Numbered from the stretch's first letter, positions 33,580-42,814 are shown. The stretch: DNA of 64,000 bases from Glutamicibacter mishrai (GCF_012221945.1 NZ_CP032549.1:1550001-1614000), one strand, 5' to 3'. Translations and numbers: made by a program. Notes: generated by a model not told the origin, from the letters alone.

Positions 33580-33675
33580 GCGCTCCGTTCACTTTACGGG
33601 GTTAACGTGCGGCACCGCACGGGCGGGTTCCCCCAGAGACGAGCCTCCGGGGATTTAGGCCAAGAAAGTTATTTA
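33580..33675 (-). promoter_or_regulatory. Structured 5' leader of the glycosyltransferase gene, riboswitch-like
   Basis: On the minus strand the 200-base leader contains GGCCTAAATCC (rc of 33651-33661), GGGGGAACCC (rc of 33625-33634), a hairpin GTGCGGTGCCGCAC, and GTTAACCCCGTAAAGTGAAC (rc of 33587-33606). These strings recall the conserved GGGGGAACC and (C)AGCTAACCTCGTAAGC segments of ydaO-type (c-di-AMP) riboswitches as I remember them. The element here is shorter than usual and lacks the middle part, so it may be a different leader RNA. Confidence 0.3.
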
Positions 33676-33777
33676 GCCAAGCTAGCATCTTGCCCGCACT
33701 CAGGGAAGCATGTCGAGATGCAAATCACCCCAGCAAAAGCACCGCTTTTCCTCGGCGCAGGATGGACAGAGCACACC

Positions 33778-35391
33778 CTAGAGCTGCAACAATTTCGCGG
33801 CATCTTCACGCAGCTGGTTCTTGCGGATCTTCCCGGTCACCGTGGTCGGGAAATCCTCCAGGATCTGCACATAGGCCGGGATCTTGAAATGCGCCAGCTG
33901 CCCGCTGCAGTACTCGTGCACGGCCTCGATGGATAGCGGATCGCGTCCGGCCTTCATGCGCAGGCAGGCGCAGACCGCCTCGCCGTACTTCTCGTCGGGC
34001 ACGCCGACCACCTGAACATCCTCGACATCCGGGTGCTGGTAGAGGAATTCCTCGATCTCGGCCGGGTAGATGTTCTCGCCGCCGCGGATGATCATGTCCT
34101 TGATCCGGCCCACGATGGTGCAGTAGCCGTCCTCGCGCATCACCGCCAGGTCGCCGGTGTGCATCCAGCCCTCGTCGTCGATGGCGGCCCGGGTTTTCTC
34201 TTCGTCGTTCCAGTAGCCGAGCATCACCGAGTAGCCGCGGGTACAGTATTCGCCGGTTTCCCCGCGTTCCAGCGTTTCGCCGGTGAGCGGATCGACCACT
34301 TTGATCTCCACATGCGGGTGCACCCGGCCGATGGTGGCGGTGCGGCGTTCGAAATCGTCGTCGCTGCGGGTCTGGCAGGAGACCGGGCTGGTTTCGGTCA
34401 TGCCGTAGGCGATGGATACCGCGCTCATACCCATATCTTCCACGCAGCGGCGCATCACTTTTACTGGACAGATGGACCCGGCCATAATTCCGGTGCGCAG
34501 CTTTGAGAGGTCGAAGTCATTAAAGTTGGGCAGGTTTTGCATGGCGATAAACATGGTCGGCACCCCATATAAGCCCGTGCACTTCTCCTGTTCGACCACA
34601 GACAAGGTGGTTTCTGCATCAAATCCTGGTGCCGGAATCACGATAGTCGCCCCGCGAGAGGTGCAACCCAGATTGCCCATCACCATGCCGAAGCAGTGAT
34701 AAAACGGCACCGGAACACATAACCGGTCATGCTCGTCCAGATCGATCATCCCGGTGACCTGGTAGCCGTTGTTCAGGATGTTGCGGTGGCTGAGCATCGC
34801 ACCCTTGGGATACCCGGTGGTTCCCGAGGTGTACTGGATATTGATCGGGTCTTCGGGTTTGGTGGCCGCCAGCCGGGCGGCCAGTTGCTCGTCGGATATC
34901 GTAACGCCCTGATCGAGCAACTGCTGCCAATCATGGGTATCTAGGTATACCACCCGCTCAAGGCTCGGGGTATCGGCACGAGTTTGCTCCACCATGACGC
35001 GGTAGTTGCTGGTCTTAAACTCGGTGGCTGCCACCAGCATCCGCAGCCCGCTGTGGTTCACCGCGTAGGCGTACTCATGGGTGCGGTAGGCCGGGTTCAC
35101 ATTGACCAGGATGACGCCGATCTTCGCCGTCGCATACTGGGTGAAAACCCATTCGGCGCAGTTCGGCGCCCAGATCCCCACGCGGTCCCCGGGCTGCAGG
35201 CCGGCGGCGATCATGCCCTTGGCCAACTGGTTGACCTGCTCATCGAGTTGCTGCCAGCTCCAGCGCCGTTGCGTGCTGACTTCTACCAGGGCTTCGGCAG
35301 TTCCCAAGCGAGCTGCCGTTCTTTCGAAGTTGACTCCGATCGTCTCTTCCAGCAGCTCCGGTTCGCTCTCGCCCTTGGCATAAGCCTTCAT
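33778..35391 (-). CDS. AMP-binding fatty acyl-CoA synthetase
   Basis: A 537-residue adenylate-forming enzyme. It contains the AMP-binding P-loop IQYTSGTTGYPKGAMLSH, YGMTETSPVSCQT, GWMHTGDLAVMREDGYCTIVGRIKDMIIRGGENIYPAEIEEFL and the C-terminal catalytic-lysine region TVTGKIRKNQLRE. This is the medium/long-chain acyl-CoA ligase pattern. ATG 35391 has GAGGGG 7 bases upstream. It activates carboxylic acids to CoA thioesters at the expense of ATP. No acyl-CoA degradation gene is adjacent; the ETF genes 6 kb away could accept electrons from the ensuing oxidation. Confidence 0.92.
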   Translation of the reverse strand: MKAYAKGESEPELLEETIGVNFERTAARLGTAEALVEVSTQRRWSWQQLDEQVNQLAKGMIAAGLQPGDRVGIWAPNCAEWVFTQYATAKIGVILVNVNPAYRTHEYAYAVNHSGLRMLVAATEFKTSNYRVMVEQTRADTPSLERVVYLDTHDWQQLLDQGVTISDEQLAARLAATKPEDPINIQYTSGTTGYPKGAMLSHRNILNNGYQVTGMIDLDEHDRLCVPVPFYHCFGMVMGNLGCTSRGATIVIPAPGFDAETTLSVVEQEKCTGLYGVPTMFIAMQNLPNFNDFDLSKLRTGIMAGSICPVKVMRRCVEDMGMSAVSIAYGMTETSPVSCQTRSDDDFERRTATIGRVHPHVEIKVVDPLTGETLERGETGEYCTRGYSVMLGYWNDEEKTRAAIDDEGWMHTGDLAVMREDGYCTIVGRIKDMIIRGGENIYPAEIEEFLYQHPDVEDVQVVGVPDEKYGEAVCACLRMKAGRDPLSIEAVHEYCSGQLAHFKIPAYVQILEDFPTTVTGKIRKNQLREDAAKLLQL

Positions 35392-35491
35392 CAACAAGCC
35401 CCTCAACTCGGTTCAAATAGTGCCCTGCATCACATTCAAACAATAGTCCGGGGTGATCACCCTGCCAACCCTGGCCTCGCAGCGTGCCAGA

Positions 35492-35833
35492 TCAGCCCGC
35501 GGCTTTGGACACCAGCGCGCGGATCTTGCCTTCGGTTGCCTCGTCCAGCGCGGTGATCGTCCACGCCACCGGGTGCATCAGTTCACCCTGATCGAACGCC
35601 GGGTTCACCACTTCGCCGAAGCCGAAAACCAGGAAGTTCTTATCTGGCTTGATGTAGCAAACGTCCTGGCCGTCCTTGACGTAGAACGCGAGACCCCAGC
35701 GCACCACCGGTTCCAAGGACGGCGCGCTCTCGCTGATAATCTCGTGCAGCCGCAGCGCGATTTCCTTGTAAGGTGCCGGGGCACCGGCCAATTTGTTGCG
35801 GACTGCCTCATCGCCCTTTTTGCTAAAAATCAT
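35492..35833 (-). CDS. DUF1801-domain protein
   Basis: A 113-residue protein of the YdhG/DUF1801 type: AVRNKLAGAPAPYKEIALRLHEIISESAPSLEPVVRWGLAFYVKDGQDVCYIKPDKNFLVFGFGE. ATG 35833 has GAGGAG 7 bases upstream. The family has a TATA-box-binding-like fold (iron-chaperone frataxin-like in some annotations) but no settled function. It is monocistronic. Confidence 0.8.
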   Translation of the reverse strand: MIFSKKGDEAVRNKLAGAPAPYKEIALRLHEIISESAPSLEPVVRWGLAFYVKDGQDVCYIKPDKNFLVFGFGEVVNPAFDQGELMHPVAWTITALDEATEGKIRALVSKAAG

Positions 35834-35982
35834 GGTCGACTCCTCTTTGAATATAGACGGTTTTACCGTGGTCAATTTGTGACTTTTCTGCCCTGTTCTA
35901 ACAATCAAATAACCTACCCGATCGGCCCCCAAAACCTGTGGATAACCAGTCAAACTGTCCGTATTCCGCGGGAAAATTAAGC

Positions 35983-37566
35983 ATGAGAAATAACTACTTT
36001 GCACCCGATGACGATGACGAACATCGCCTCCCGCTGGATCCGCCGGGTACCCGCGGCGAATCCCAATCCGACTCGTTCTTCACGGACCATCTGGAGCACC
36101 AGATGCTCTTCGGCCCAATGAAGAAACTCACCGACGAGCTATTCAACGCTGGCCCGCTCAAGGACCCCGGCGAGGGGCTTCGCCGCCTGGAGACGATCCA
36201 GAAGTTGAATAGCATGCTTGAGGCAGCCACCTCGGTCATCATGGCCGACAGTGTTGAACTAGTTGCCCAGGCCTTCGCTGAGGAGGACGTCGCCAAGCCC
36301 TATCTCGAATCTGATCAGGAGCGGCGTGAACGCCTCAGCGCCAACTACTACGCCGTGGACCGCGCTAGCGACCAAGTCATCACTTCGAACTTCGTTGCCG
36401 AAGCGGCGATCGCCCTTCGCATGACGACTCAAAAAGCTCGTGCCCGGATGTTCACGGCCAAGGGTTTGCGCCATGCTTGCCCGCAGACCCTGCAGGCACT
36501 GGCCGCTGGGCAGATCACTACCTCTGCGGCACGTGCCATAGTGAAGAACTCGCAGGATCTTTCGACGGAGCAGATCGAGCTGATGGAGCACCAGCTATTG
36601 CCGATTGCCGCAACATCATCCGATGACACAGTCAGCCAGCGGGCCCGCCGGTTCCACGATCGATCAAATCCTGAAGCTGCTACGGCTCGCCATGAAAAGG
36701 CCGCCGACTCGAGGAAAGTCACCAGTTGGAACCGCCCTGACGGGATGGCTTCACTCAACTTGACCGCCCCTGCTATCAACGTGCGTTCCATCATGAACAC
36801 CTTGGACTACGAGGTCTCCCAGCATAAGGATCCGCAGGACACTCGTACCAAAGCCCAGCTCATGTCAGACATTCTCTGCGACGCATTGATCAACGGCTGG
36901 CCGACCACCAATGGCACCCCGCTCAAGCCCCGAGTCGTCGTGACCATCCCGGCGTTGCAGATGCTGGCTAATCCAAAGTGCTCCATGGCTGATCTTGAAG
37001 GCTACGGCCCGATCCCCATGGGCTTGGCCATGCAGCTGGCCAAGGATGCGCCTTCCATCATCCCTATGCTCACCGATCCATTTAGTGGTGCCGTGATGGA
37101 TGTGGGGCGCAAGCGCTACAAAGCGCCGCGTGTGCTCAAGGAATTCCTTCGGGCACGCGATCAACATTGCTGCTACCCAGGATGCCGACGCACCGCCGAT
37201 ACTTCCGAGGTGGACCACGTTGACGGATGGGAGACCGGCGGGCACACCGACAGGGAGAACACCGAACTGCTGTGCAAGCAGCATCAGATGTTCAAGCATG
37301 CGCTTGGCTGGAGGGTCACCAACCGCCCCGATGGCTCGAAGTGCTGGCGCACTCCCCACGGACTGAATTCGCTGGTGATCCCGGGCAGTGTTGAGAACGT
37401 CGAACTCTTCGAGCACATTCACAATCGCTGCCCCGAGCGCAAAGTTGCTTCACCAGCAGACCTTCGGCGAATCTTGGCGAAGCCCCATCTTGGCGATGGC
37501 GACTTCAACTTCAGGATTCATAAGCCAGTGGCTGATTCTGCCGGCCAGGACCCGGCCCCTAGCTGA
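35983..37566 (+). CDS. DUF222 / 13E12-repeat protein with HNH nuclease domain
   Basis: A 527-residue protein. A DUF222 domain (about 60-360) is followed by an HNH motif at about 390-440: RARDQHCCYPGCRRTADTSEVDHVDGWETGG...NTELLCKQHQMFKH. The zinc-binding cysteines and catalytic histidine are present. These genes are numerous in Arthrobacter and mycobacteria (13E12 repeat family), often in several copies per genome, and are suspected of mobile behaviour, but their role is unknown. ATG 35983 was chosen; the ribosome binding site is weak (GGGAAAA). A cluster of palindromic repeats begins 25 bases after the stop. Confidence 0.9.
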   Translation: MRNNYFAPDDDDEHRLPLDPPGTRGESQSDSFFTDHLEHQMLFGPMKKLTDELFNAGPLKDPGEGLRRLETIQKLNSMLEAATSVIMADSVELVAQAFAEEDVAKPYLESDQERRERLSANYYAVDRASDQVITSNFVAEAAIALRMTTQKARARMFTAKGLRHACPQTLQALAAGQITTSAARAIVKNSQDLSTEQIELMEHQLLPIAATSSDDTVSQRARRFHDRSNPEAATARHEKAADSRKVTSWNRPDGMASLNLTAPAINVRSIMNTLDYEVSQHKDPQDTRTKAQLMSDILCDALINGWPTTNGTPLKPRVVVTIPALQMLANPKCSMADLEGYGPIPMGLAMQLAKDAPSIIPMLTDPFSGAVMDVGRKRYKAPRVLKEFLRARDQHCCYPGCRRTADTSEVDHVDGWETGGHTDRENTELLCKQHQMFKHALGWRVTNRPDGSKCWRTPHGLNSLVIPGSVENVELFEHIHNRCPERKVASPADLRRILAKPHLGDGDFNFRIHKPVADSAGQDPAPS

Positions 37567-37590
37567 GGCCATCTTCCCCCGGGATCTTGC

Positions 37591-37611
37591 GTGACGGATT
37601 TTTTCCGTCAC
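37591..37611. repeat. Palindromic repeat R1
   Basis: Perfect inverted repeat GTGACGGA-TTTTT-TCCGTCAC, 25 bases after the DUF222-HNH stop. It could act as a short terminator, but the same unit recurs twice within 240 bases. Confidence 0.75.
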
Positions 37612-37746
37612 TGCGCACGAACCAGAACACCAATACCCCAACAAATCCACGACGGCGAGAAAACCGGCAACGTCGGGTAGCGGCAGTGCGCGCCTTGCAG
37701 CGCCGTGCTTCCGAGAACCATGACAGCATAAGCGTGAAGCCTCTGC

Positions 37747-37767
37747 GTGAAGGAATTTTTCCGTCAC
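37747..37767. repeat. Palindromic repeat R2
   Basis: GTGAAGGAATTTTTCCGTCA then C: a 21-base direct copy of R1 with two differences, which weaken the stem. Confidence 0.7.
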
Positions 37768-37826
37768 GTCATCGGGAGTAGGCGACCCGCAAGATCGTGA
37801 CGGCATCAGCCAGAGGGCTTCCTGAA

Positions 37827-37846
37827 CGAAGGAAAAAATCCGTCAG
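37827..37846. repeat. Palindromic repeat R3 (inverted copy)
   Basis: CGAAGGAAAAAATCCGTCAG, on the minus strand CTGACGGATTTTTTCCTTCG: an inverted copy of R1 with an imperfect right arm, about 100 bases before the MFS start. Confidence 0.65.
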
Positions 37847-37947
37847 CCATGAGCGTCGCCCTGACGATTATTGACAGCTATCGTTCAAATTGCAGTCACG
37901 GTATTCTGGTGAAACCATCACCGGCACCAGATCAAGCAGGTCGCCCC

Positions 37948-39333
37948 ATGAGTGAAGAGCACGTCGAAAATACCGCGGCACCGGACACCGAGGGCCCCGC
38001 GGCACCGGCCCACGGTCAGCGCAGCTTCTTGCATATCCTGATCAATACCGCGGTCGCGAACTTCACCACCAGCTTCCTGTGGTTCGCGCTGACCTTCTGG
38101 GTGTATCTAGAAACCGAAAACGTGATGGCCACCGGCATCATCGGCGGCGCCTTCATGCTGTTGATCGCGGTGTTCTCCATGGTCTTCGGAACCATCGTGG
38201 ATAACCATCGCAAGAAGCCGGTGTTCGTGTTTTCCGCGATGATCACCGCCACCACCTTCAGCCTCGCCGGGCTGATCTACCTGTGGCTTCCTACCGAAGA
38301 CATCCTGGACGTTGGCGGCTGGCAGTTCTGGCTTTTCTGCCTGGTTATCCTCTTCGGCTCCATCGTTGAACAGATGCGCGGAATCGCCCTGTCCACCACG
38401 GTGACGCTGCTGATCCCGGTCGAACGCCACGCCAACGCCAACGGGCTGGTGGGCACGGTGCAGGGCATCGCGTTCATCATCACCAGCGTGTTCAGCGGCC
38501 TGGCCATCGGCTGGCTGGGGATGGGCTGGACCCTGGCGATTTCCATCGTGATGGTGGTGCTGACCATGTTGCATCTGCTGCAGATCAGCATCCCGGAAGA
38601 CGAACCGGTGAAAGAGGAAGGCCGCACCAAGACCAGCGACCTGCGCCTGGGATTCAGCACCGTGATGGCCATCCCCGGGTTGTTCGCGCTGATCATCTTC
38701 TCGATGTTCAATAACTTCATCGGCGGCACCTATATGGCGCTGATGGATCCCTACGGGCTGACCATCATGTCGGTGCAGGCCTGGGGCCTGACCTTCGGGC
38801 TGGCATCGACCGGGTTCATCATCGGCGGCCTGGCGATCGCAAAATTCGGATTGGGCAGCAATCCGATCCGCACCATGCTCTGGCTGGTGGCGGCCATGGG
38901 ACTGCTCGGCGCGATCTTCACCATCCGCGAATGGACATGGCTGTATATCCTGGGCATCTGGCTGTACATGATGCTGATCCCGGCGGTGGAGGCTTCGGAA
39001 CAGACCGTCATCCAGAAGGTGGTGCCTTTCCGGCGCCAGGGCAGGGTCTTCGGCTTCGCGCAAATGATGGAGGCCTCCGCGGCTCCGATCACGGCGTTCC
39101 TGATTGCGCCGATCGCCCAGTACTGGATCATCCCCTATATGCGCAGCGAGCAGGGAGGCGAACAGCTCGGCTGGCTGCTGGGCGCCGGACAGGCCCGCGG
39201 CATCGCACTGATTTTCCTGGCGGGCGGGCTGATCATGATTGTGGTGGCACTGTTGTCCATGGGCACCAAGCAGTACCGCAAGCTTTCCGCGATTTTCCAG
39301 ACAGAGAACCCGACCACCGCTTTGGAGCAATAA
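37948..39333 (+). CDS. MFS transporter (MFS_3 / exporter-like)
   Basis: A 461-residue major facilitator with a 24-residue acidic Ala/Pro N-terminal tail and 12 helices. Features are FTTSFLWFALTFWVYLETENVMATGIIGGAFMLL, VFGTIVDNHRKKPVFVFSAM (motif A-like GxxVDxxxRK) and EQTVIQKVVPFRRQGRVFGFAQMMEASAAPITAFLI. The pattern is that of the MFS_3/EntS-like exporters. ATG 37948 was chosen over the longer frame, with AGCAGG upstream. The gene after it starts one base beyond its stop, so the pair is co-transcribed. Substrate unknown. Confidence 0.87.
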   Translation: MSEEHVENTAAPDTEGPAAPAHGQRSFLHILINTAVANFTTSFLWFALTFWVYLETENVMATGIIGGAFMLLIAVFSMVFGTIVDNHRKKPVFVFSAMITATTFSLAGLIYLWLPTEDILDVGGWQFWLFCLVILFGSIVEQMRGIALSTTVTLLIPVERHANANGLVGTVQGIAFIITSVFSGLAIGWLGMGWTLAISIVMVVLTMLHLLQISIPEDEPVKEEGRTKTSDLRLGFSTVMAIPGLFALIIFSMFNNFIGGTYMALMDPYGLTIMSVQAWGLTFGLASTGFIIGGLAIAKFGLGSNPIRTMLWLVAAMGLLGAIFTIREWTWLYILGIWLYMMLIPAVEASEQTVIQKVVPFRRQGRVFGFAQMMEASAAPITAFLIAPIAQYWIIPYMRSEQGGEQLGWLLGAGQARGIALIFLAGGLIMIVVALLSMGTKQYRKLSAIFQTENPTTALEQ

Positions 39334-39334
39334 C

Positions 39335-39760
39335 TTGGCAGCAACCCAGAAGACCCTTCCCACCGACGTTGACGTCCATGAATTCATCGCTGCCGCGACC
39401 CCGGCAAAGCGCCGGATTGACGGTGAAGCGCTGGAACGGATTTTCAGCGAAGCCACCGGGGAAAAGCCGGTGATGTGGGGACCGAGCATCGTGGGCTACG
39501 GGACCTACACCTATGTGTCGCCCAGCAACCCCAAAAACACCGGCATCTGGCCCAAAACCGGCTTCTCGCCGCGCAAGGCCCAGCTGTCGATCTACGGGTT
39601 GAAGGACCTTCCCGAAGGCGCGGCGCTGTTGCCGCAGCTGGGCAAGTACACCGAGGGTGCCGGCTGCGTCTATGTGAAGAAGCTCGAGGACATTGATCTT
39701 GAAGTGCTCAAGAAATTGATCGCCATCGCCGCTGCCCGCCCGGATGAAACCGCGGGTTAA
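39335..39760 (+). CDS. DUF1801-domain protein, TTG start
   Basis: A 141-residue protein with the DUF1801 hallmark IFSEATGEKPVMWGPSIVGYGTYTYVSPSN...WPKTGFSPRKAQLSIYG. TTG 39335, with GGAG 9 bases upstream and one base after the MFS stop, is the likely start; the longer frame runs into the MFS gene. The tight spacing implies co-translation with the transporter. Function unknown. Confidence 0.82.
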   Translation: MAATQKTLPTDVDVHEFIAAATPAKRRIDGEALERIFSEATGEKPVMWGPSIVGYGTYTYVSPSNPKNTGIWPKTGFSPRKAQLSIYGLKDLPEGAALLPQLGKYTEGAGCVYVKKLEDIDLEVLKKLIAIAAARPDETAG

Positions 39761-39782
39761 AGCCGACGATGGCGACCAGTGC

Positions 39783-40892
39783 CTATTCGGCTTCTTCGAA
39801 GAAGGTCTCGACCTCGGTGATGCCTGCGGAAATGACCGGCACCAGGCGTTCGTCGATGCTGTACGTGTCGCCATCCTTGGCCAGCAGCCCGTAGCCGACC
39901 AGCGAATCCATAGCTGCCTGTGCTTCGGGGAGGACCGCGTCGTAGTTCTTCGGGCCGACATTGCGGCGCAGGCCTTCAAGGTCGCCGTCGCGTCCGGTGG
40001 AGGCGGTGACCAGCAGGTTGCGCAGCACCAGGTAGTGGGCCTCATCGCGCAGGGTGACGTCGAATGCGGGGTTCAGGTGCGCCTGGACGCAGCCGACAGC
40101 CATCTCGAAGAGGATCTGCGCGCTGGCGGCCTGGTCGCCATCCACCAGCAGGTCGTAGGATTCCTCGTCCAGGGTCATCATCGGCCCGTCGAAGTCCACT
40201 ACGGACAGACGCGCGGCGCCCCAGATGTAGGTGAAGACCAGTGGCGCGGGGGCGTCGGCATCGAGGGCCTTGGGGTCCAGTCCCAGCGCGGTGAGCACCC
40301 GGGCGCGTGCTTTGCTGCCGACTTCGCTGTCATCAGACATGTCCACGCCGTCACCCAGGGCCAAGGCGAAGGCCTTGACCTTGTTGAACAGTTCGGTCTC
40401 GCGCAGCAGTTCGCAGATTTCCGCGTCGCCCTCGGCGAAGCCATCCAGGGTGTCTTCGAGCATTTCGCGCAGCGCTTCGAAGTCCTCGGCCTCGCCTTCC
40501 CACAGATCGCGCTCTTCGAGGAAGTTGAGGTAGTCCAGCCAGGAGACGAAGATCGGTTCTGGCGCCAACGAGTCCGGAAGGCCCATCAGGTGCTCGGCCA
40601 ATGATTCGCCGAAGAGGTCGAGGTCGATATCGCGCAGGTTGGAGCTGCTGGCCTTCTGCGCGTATTCGGCGCCCACCGCGCCGATGGCGAAGAGCTGCGC
40701 ATTCGCTGCGGTGGCGGCGTCTTCTGGCGAGAAAGCAGGGACGGTGGCCGATACCCAAGCGGTGTAGTCTTCGCGCAGCGAGTCGACGTATTGCTCCACC
40801 TGGATGCGGTAGACGCTGCGGCCGCGCTGGGCGGCTTTGGCAGGATTTCCTGCGCCGGAGTTCTTCTTGCTTTGACGCTTTTTGCTGGCCAT
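39783..40892 (-). CDS. Hypothetical protein sharing a motif with the 55.8 kb protein
   Basis: A 369-residue acidic, Ala/Leu-rich, mostly helical protein with a very basic N-terminus (MASKKRQSKKNSG). FVSWLDYLNFLEERDLWEGEAEDFEALREMLEDT closely resembles TVYLDFLRENDLWRGDPAGLEWLLETI in the N-terminal half of the 591-residue protein at 55833-57608. Both also begin with a Lys-rich tail. No catalytic motif is visible. The two therefore share an undescribed helical domain; here the pRiA4b ORF-3 domain is missing. Confidence 0.7.
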   Translation of the reverse strand: MASKKRQSKKNSGAGNPAKAAQRGRSVYRIQVEQYVDSLREDYTAWVSATVPAFSPEDAATAANAQLFAIGAVGAEYAQKASSSNLRDIDLDLFGESLAEHLMGLPDSLAPEPIFVSWLDYLNFLEERDLWEGEAEDFEALREMLEDTLDGFAEGDAEICELLRETELFNKVKAFALALGDGVDMSDDSEVGSKARARVLTALGLDPKALDADAPAPLVFTYIWGAARLSVVDFDGPMMTLDEESYDLLVDGDQAASAQILFEMAVGCVQAHLNPAFDVTLRDEAHYLVLRNLLVTASTGRDGDLEGLRRNVGPKNYDAVLPEAQAAMDSLVGYGLLAKDGDTYSIDERLVPVISAGITEVETFFEEAE

Positions 40893-41039
40893 GAGCGTTC
40901 CTTTGAGTGATCGATCGTGCTCTTAGCATCAAGCCTACGGTGTCCGGGGAATATCCATTGACCTATCGGTGGGAATCGGACAAGATGAGCAACAGAGGAA
41001 CTTGGAAGTCCTAGCACCTGCGGTACGAGGGAGAACCGA

Positions 41040-41816
41040 ATGAAGATCGCCGTTTTAATCAAGGAGGTCCCGGATACCGGGGCCGATCGGGCGCTGAACC
41101 AGCAGACCGGTTTGGCTGATCGCGCCGCATCCGAAGCGGTGCTTGATGAAATCGGCGAGCGCACGCTTGAAGTGGCGCTCAAGATCCTGGACGCGGATCC
41201 AGACACCCGGATCACGGTGCTGAGCATGGGCCCGGATTCCATCCAGGCCACCCTGCGCAAGGCCCTGGCCATGGGCGCCGCCGACGCCGTGCAGATCAGC
41301 GACGATGCGCTGATCGGCGCCGACCTGGTCCTCACCGCCGAAGTCCTGGCAGCCGCATTGCGCCGCGAGCAATACGACCTGGTCCTGGCCGGGAACATGT
41401 CCACCGACGGTTCGGCGGGCATGCTGCCGGTGATGCTGGCCGAGCTGCTCTCCCTGCCCGCAGCCACCTCGCTGTCCGAGATCTCCATCGCCGACGGAGT
41501 GCTGCGCGGCACCCGTGAGCTGGAGGGTGCCACTGCGCAGATCAGCACCCCGCTGCCAGCCATCGCTTCGATCACCGAGGCCCTGCCCGATGCGCGCTTC
41601 CCGAACTTCAAGGGCATCATGGCCGCGAAGAAGAAACCGATCGAGATCCTCTCGCTGGCGGATCTCGGCGTTGACGCCCTGCCGGCGGATACCGCCCGCT
41701 CGATCATGCTCACCGTGGCCCAGAAGCCGCCGCGCGAGGCGGGCACGATCATGAATGATGATGGCCAGGCCGGTGCCGCGCTGGTCGATTTCCTGGCGAA
41801 GAACAACCTGGTGTGA
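41040..41816 (+). CDS. etfB: Electron transfer flavoprotein beta subunit
   Basis: A 258-residue EtfB/FixA protein: MKIAVLIKEVPDTGADRAL, DEIGERTLEVALKI, ITVLSMGP, GADLVLTAEVLAAALRREQYDLVLAGNMSTDGSAGMLPVMLAELLSLPAATSL and RFPNFKGIMAAKKKPIEILSL fit the family (AMP-binding domain). It forms a heterodimer with the alpha subunit downstream and passes electrons from acyl-CoA or related dehydrogenases to the respiratory chain. It is the first gene of a three-gene operon. Confidence 0.94.
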   Translation: MKIAVLIKEVPDTGADRALNQQTGLADRAASEAVLDEIGERTLEVALKILDADPDTRITVLSMGPDSIQATLRKALAMGAADAVQISDDALIGADLVLTAEVLAAALRREQYDLVLAGNMSTDGSAGMLPVMLAELLSLPAATSLSEISIADGVLRGTRELEGATAQISTPLPAIASITEALPDARFPNFKGIMAAKKKPIEILSLADLGVDALPADTARSIMLTVAQKPPREAGTIMNDDGQAGAALVDFLAKNNLV

Positions 41817-41830
41817 ACGGAAAGATGACC

Positions 41831-42814
41831 ATGACAGCATTTGCCGCAGATTCCATCCTTGTCTTCCTCGAAACCACGGCCGCTGGCGAATTGGCGAAAA
41901 ACAGTGCCGAACTGCTCGGAGCCGCCGCCGGTGTCGGCACCCCGGTAGCCCTGGTTGCCGCACCCGGTGAACATCTTGAAGCCTTCGCAGCCCAGGCAGC
42001 GCAGGCCGGTGCATCGGCGGTACTCAGCGCTGTTGTCGAGTCCGCGATCCTCACCGGGCAGCTGGCCGACGCGCTGCAGCAAGCCTATGATCTTGTGCAG
42101 CCGCACGCCGTGCTGCTAGCCCATAGCCTGACCTCACGCGAGGTGGCCGCCCGCTTCGCCGTGCGCAACAAGCTCGCCCTGAGCGTAGACGCTCTGGGGG
42201 TCCAGCGTGATGAGCAGGGAGTCATTGCCAGCCATTCGATCTACGGCGGGGCCTTCTCGACCACCAGCGCTCCGACCTTTGGCGCGCCAGTGATCACGGT
42301 GCGGGTGGGCAGCATCGAAGCCCGCGCCCAGGGGCAGGAACCGGCAGTCACCGCTCTTGAGCTGGCTGGAGGCACGACCCCTGACATCCAGGTGCTTGAT
42401 CTTAAGAAGGCGGAGTCCAATTCGGCTCGCCCCGAGTTGCGCACGGCCACAAAGGTGGTTTCGGGCGGACGTGGGCTGGGCAGCACCGAGCAATTCGACT
42501 TGGTGTACCAGCTGGCCGATGCCTTGGGCGCCGGCGTGGGCGCTTCGCGCGCCGCGGTGGATGCCGGGTTCATCGAACACGCAGCCCAGGTCGGGCAGAC
42601 CGGCGTGGCCGTGTCCCCACAGCTCTATGTCGCCCTGGGCATCTCCGGAGCGATCCAGCACAAGGCGGGAATGCAGACGGCCAAGACCATTGTTGCCATC
42701 AACAAGGATGGTGATGCGCCGATCTTCGAGATTGCTGATTTCGGCATTGTCGGCGATGTCTTCAAGGTGGTCCCCCAGGTGATTTCCGCGCTGGAAGCAC
42801 GCAAGGCCCAGTAA
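41831..42814 (+). CDS. etfA: Electron transfer flavoprotein alpha subunit
   Basis: A 327-residue EtfA/FixB protein with the N-terminal half AFAADSILVFLETTAAGELAKNSAELLGAA and the FAD-binding C-terminal domain: KVVSGGRGLGSTEQFDLVYQLADALGAGVGASRAAVDAGFIEHAAQVGQTGVAVSPQLYVALGISGAIQHKAGMQTAKTIVAINKD. The start is uncertain: GTG 41813 overlaps the beta stop, whereas ATG 41831 has GGAAAG 6 bases upstream and was chosen. Its stop overlaps the next ATG (TAATG). Confidence 0.94.
   Translation: MTAFAADSILVFLETTAAGELAKNSAELLGAAAGVGTPVALVAAPGEHLEAFAAQAAQAGASAVLSAVVESAILTGQLADALQQAYDLVQPHAVLLAHSLTSREVAARFAVRNKLALSVDALGVQRDEQGVIASHSIYGGAFSTTSAPTFGAPVITVRVGSIEARAQGQEPAVTALELAGGTTPDIQVLDLKKAESNSARPELRTATKVVSGGRGLGSTEQFDLVYQLADALGAGVGASRAAVDAGFIEHAAQVGQTGVAVSPQLYVALGISGAIQHKAGMQTAKTIVAINKDGDAPIFEIADFGIVGDVFKVVPQVISALEARKAQ

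Larger units (their letters stand above)
37567..37947. other. 381-base intergenic region with a palindromic repeat cluster
   Basis: No protein gene is evident. It contains three related 20-21-base repeats (37591-37611, 37747-37767 and, inverted, 37827-37846). It also includes the promoter of the MFS gene in its last 100 bases. Confidence 0.6.
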
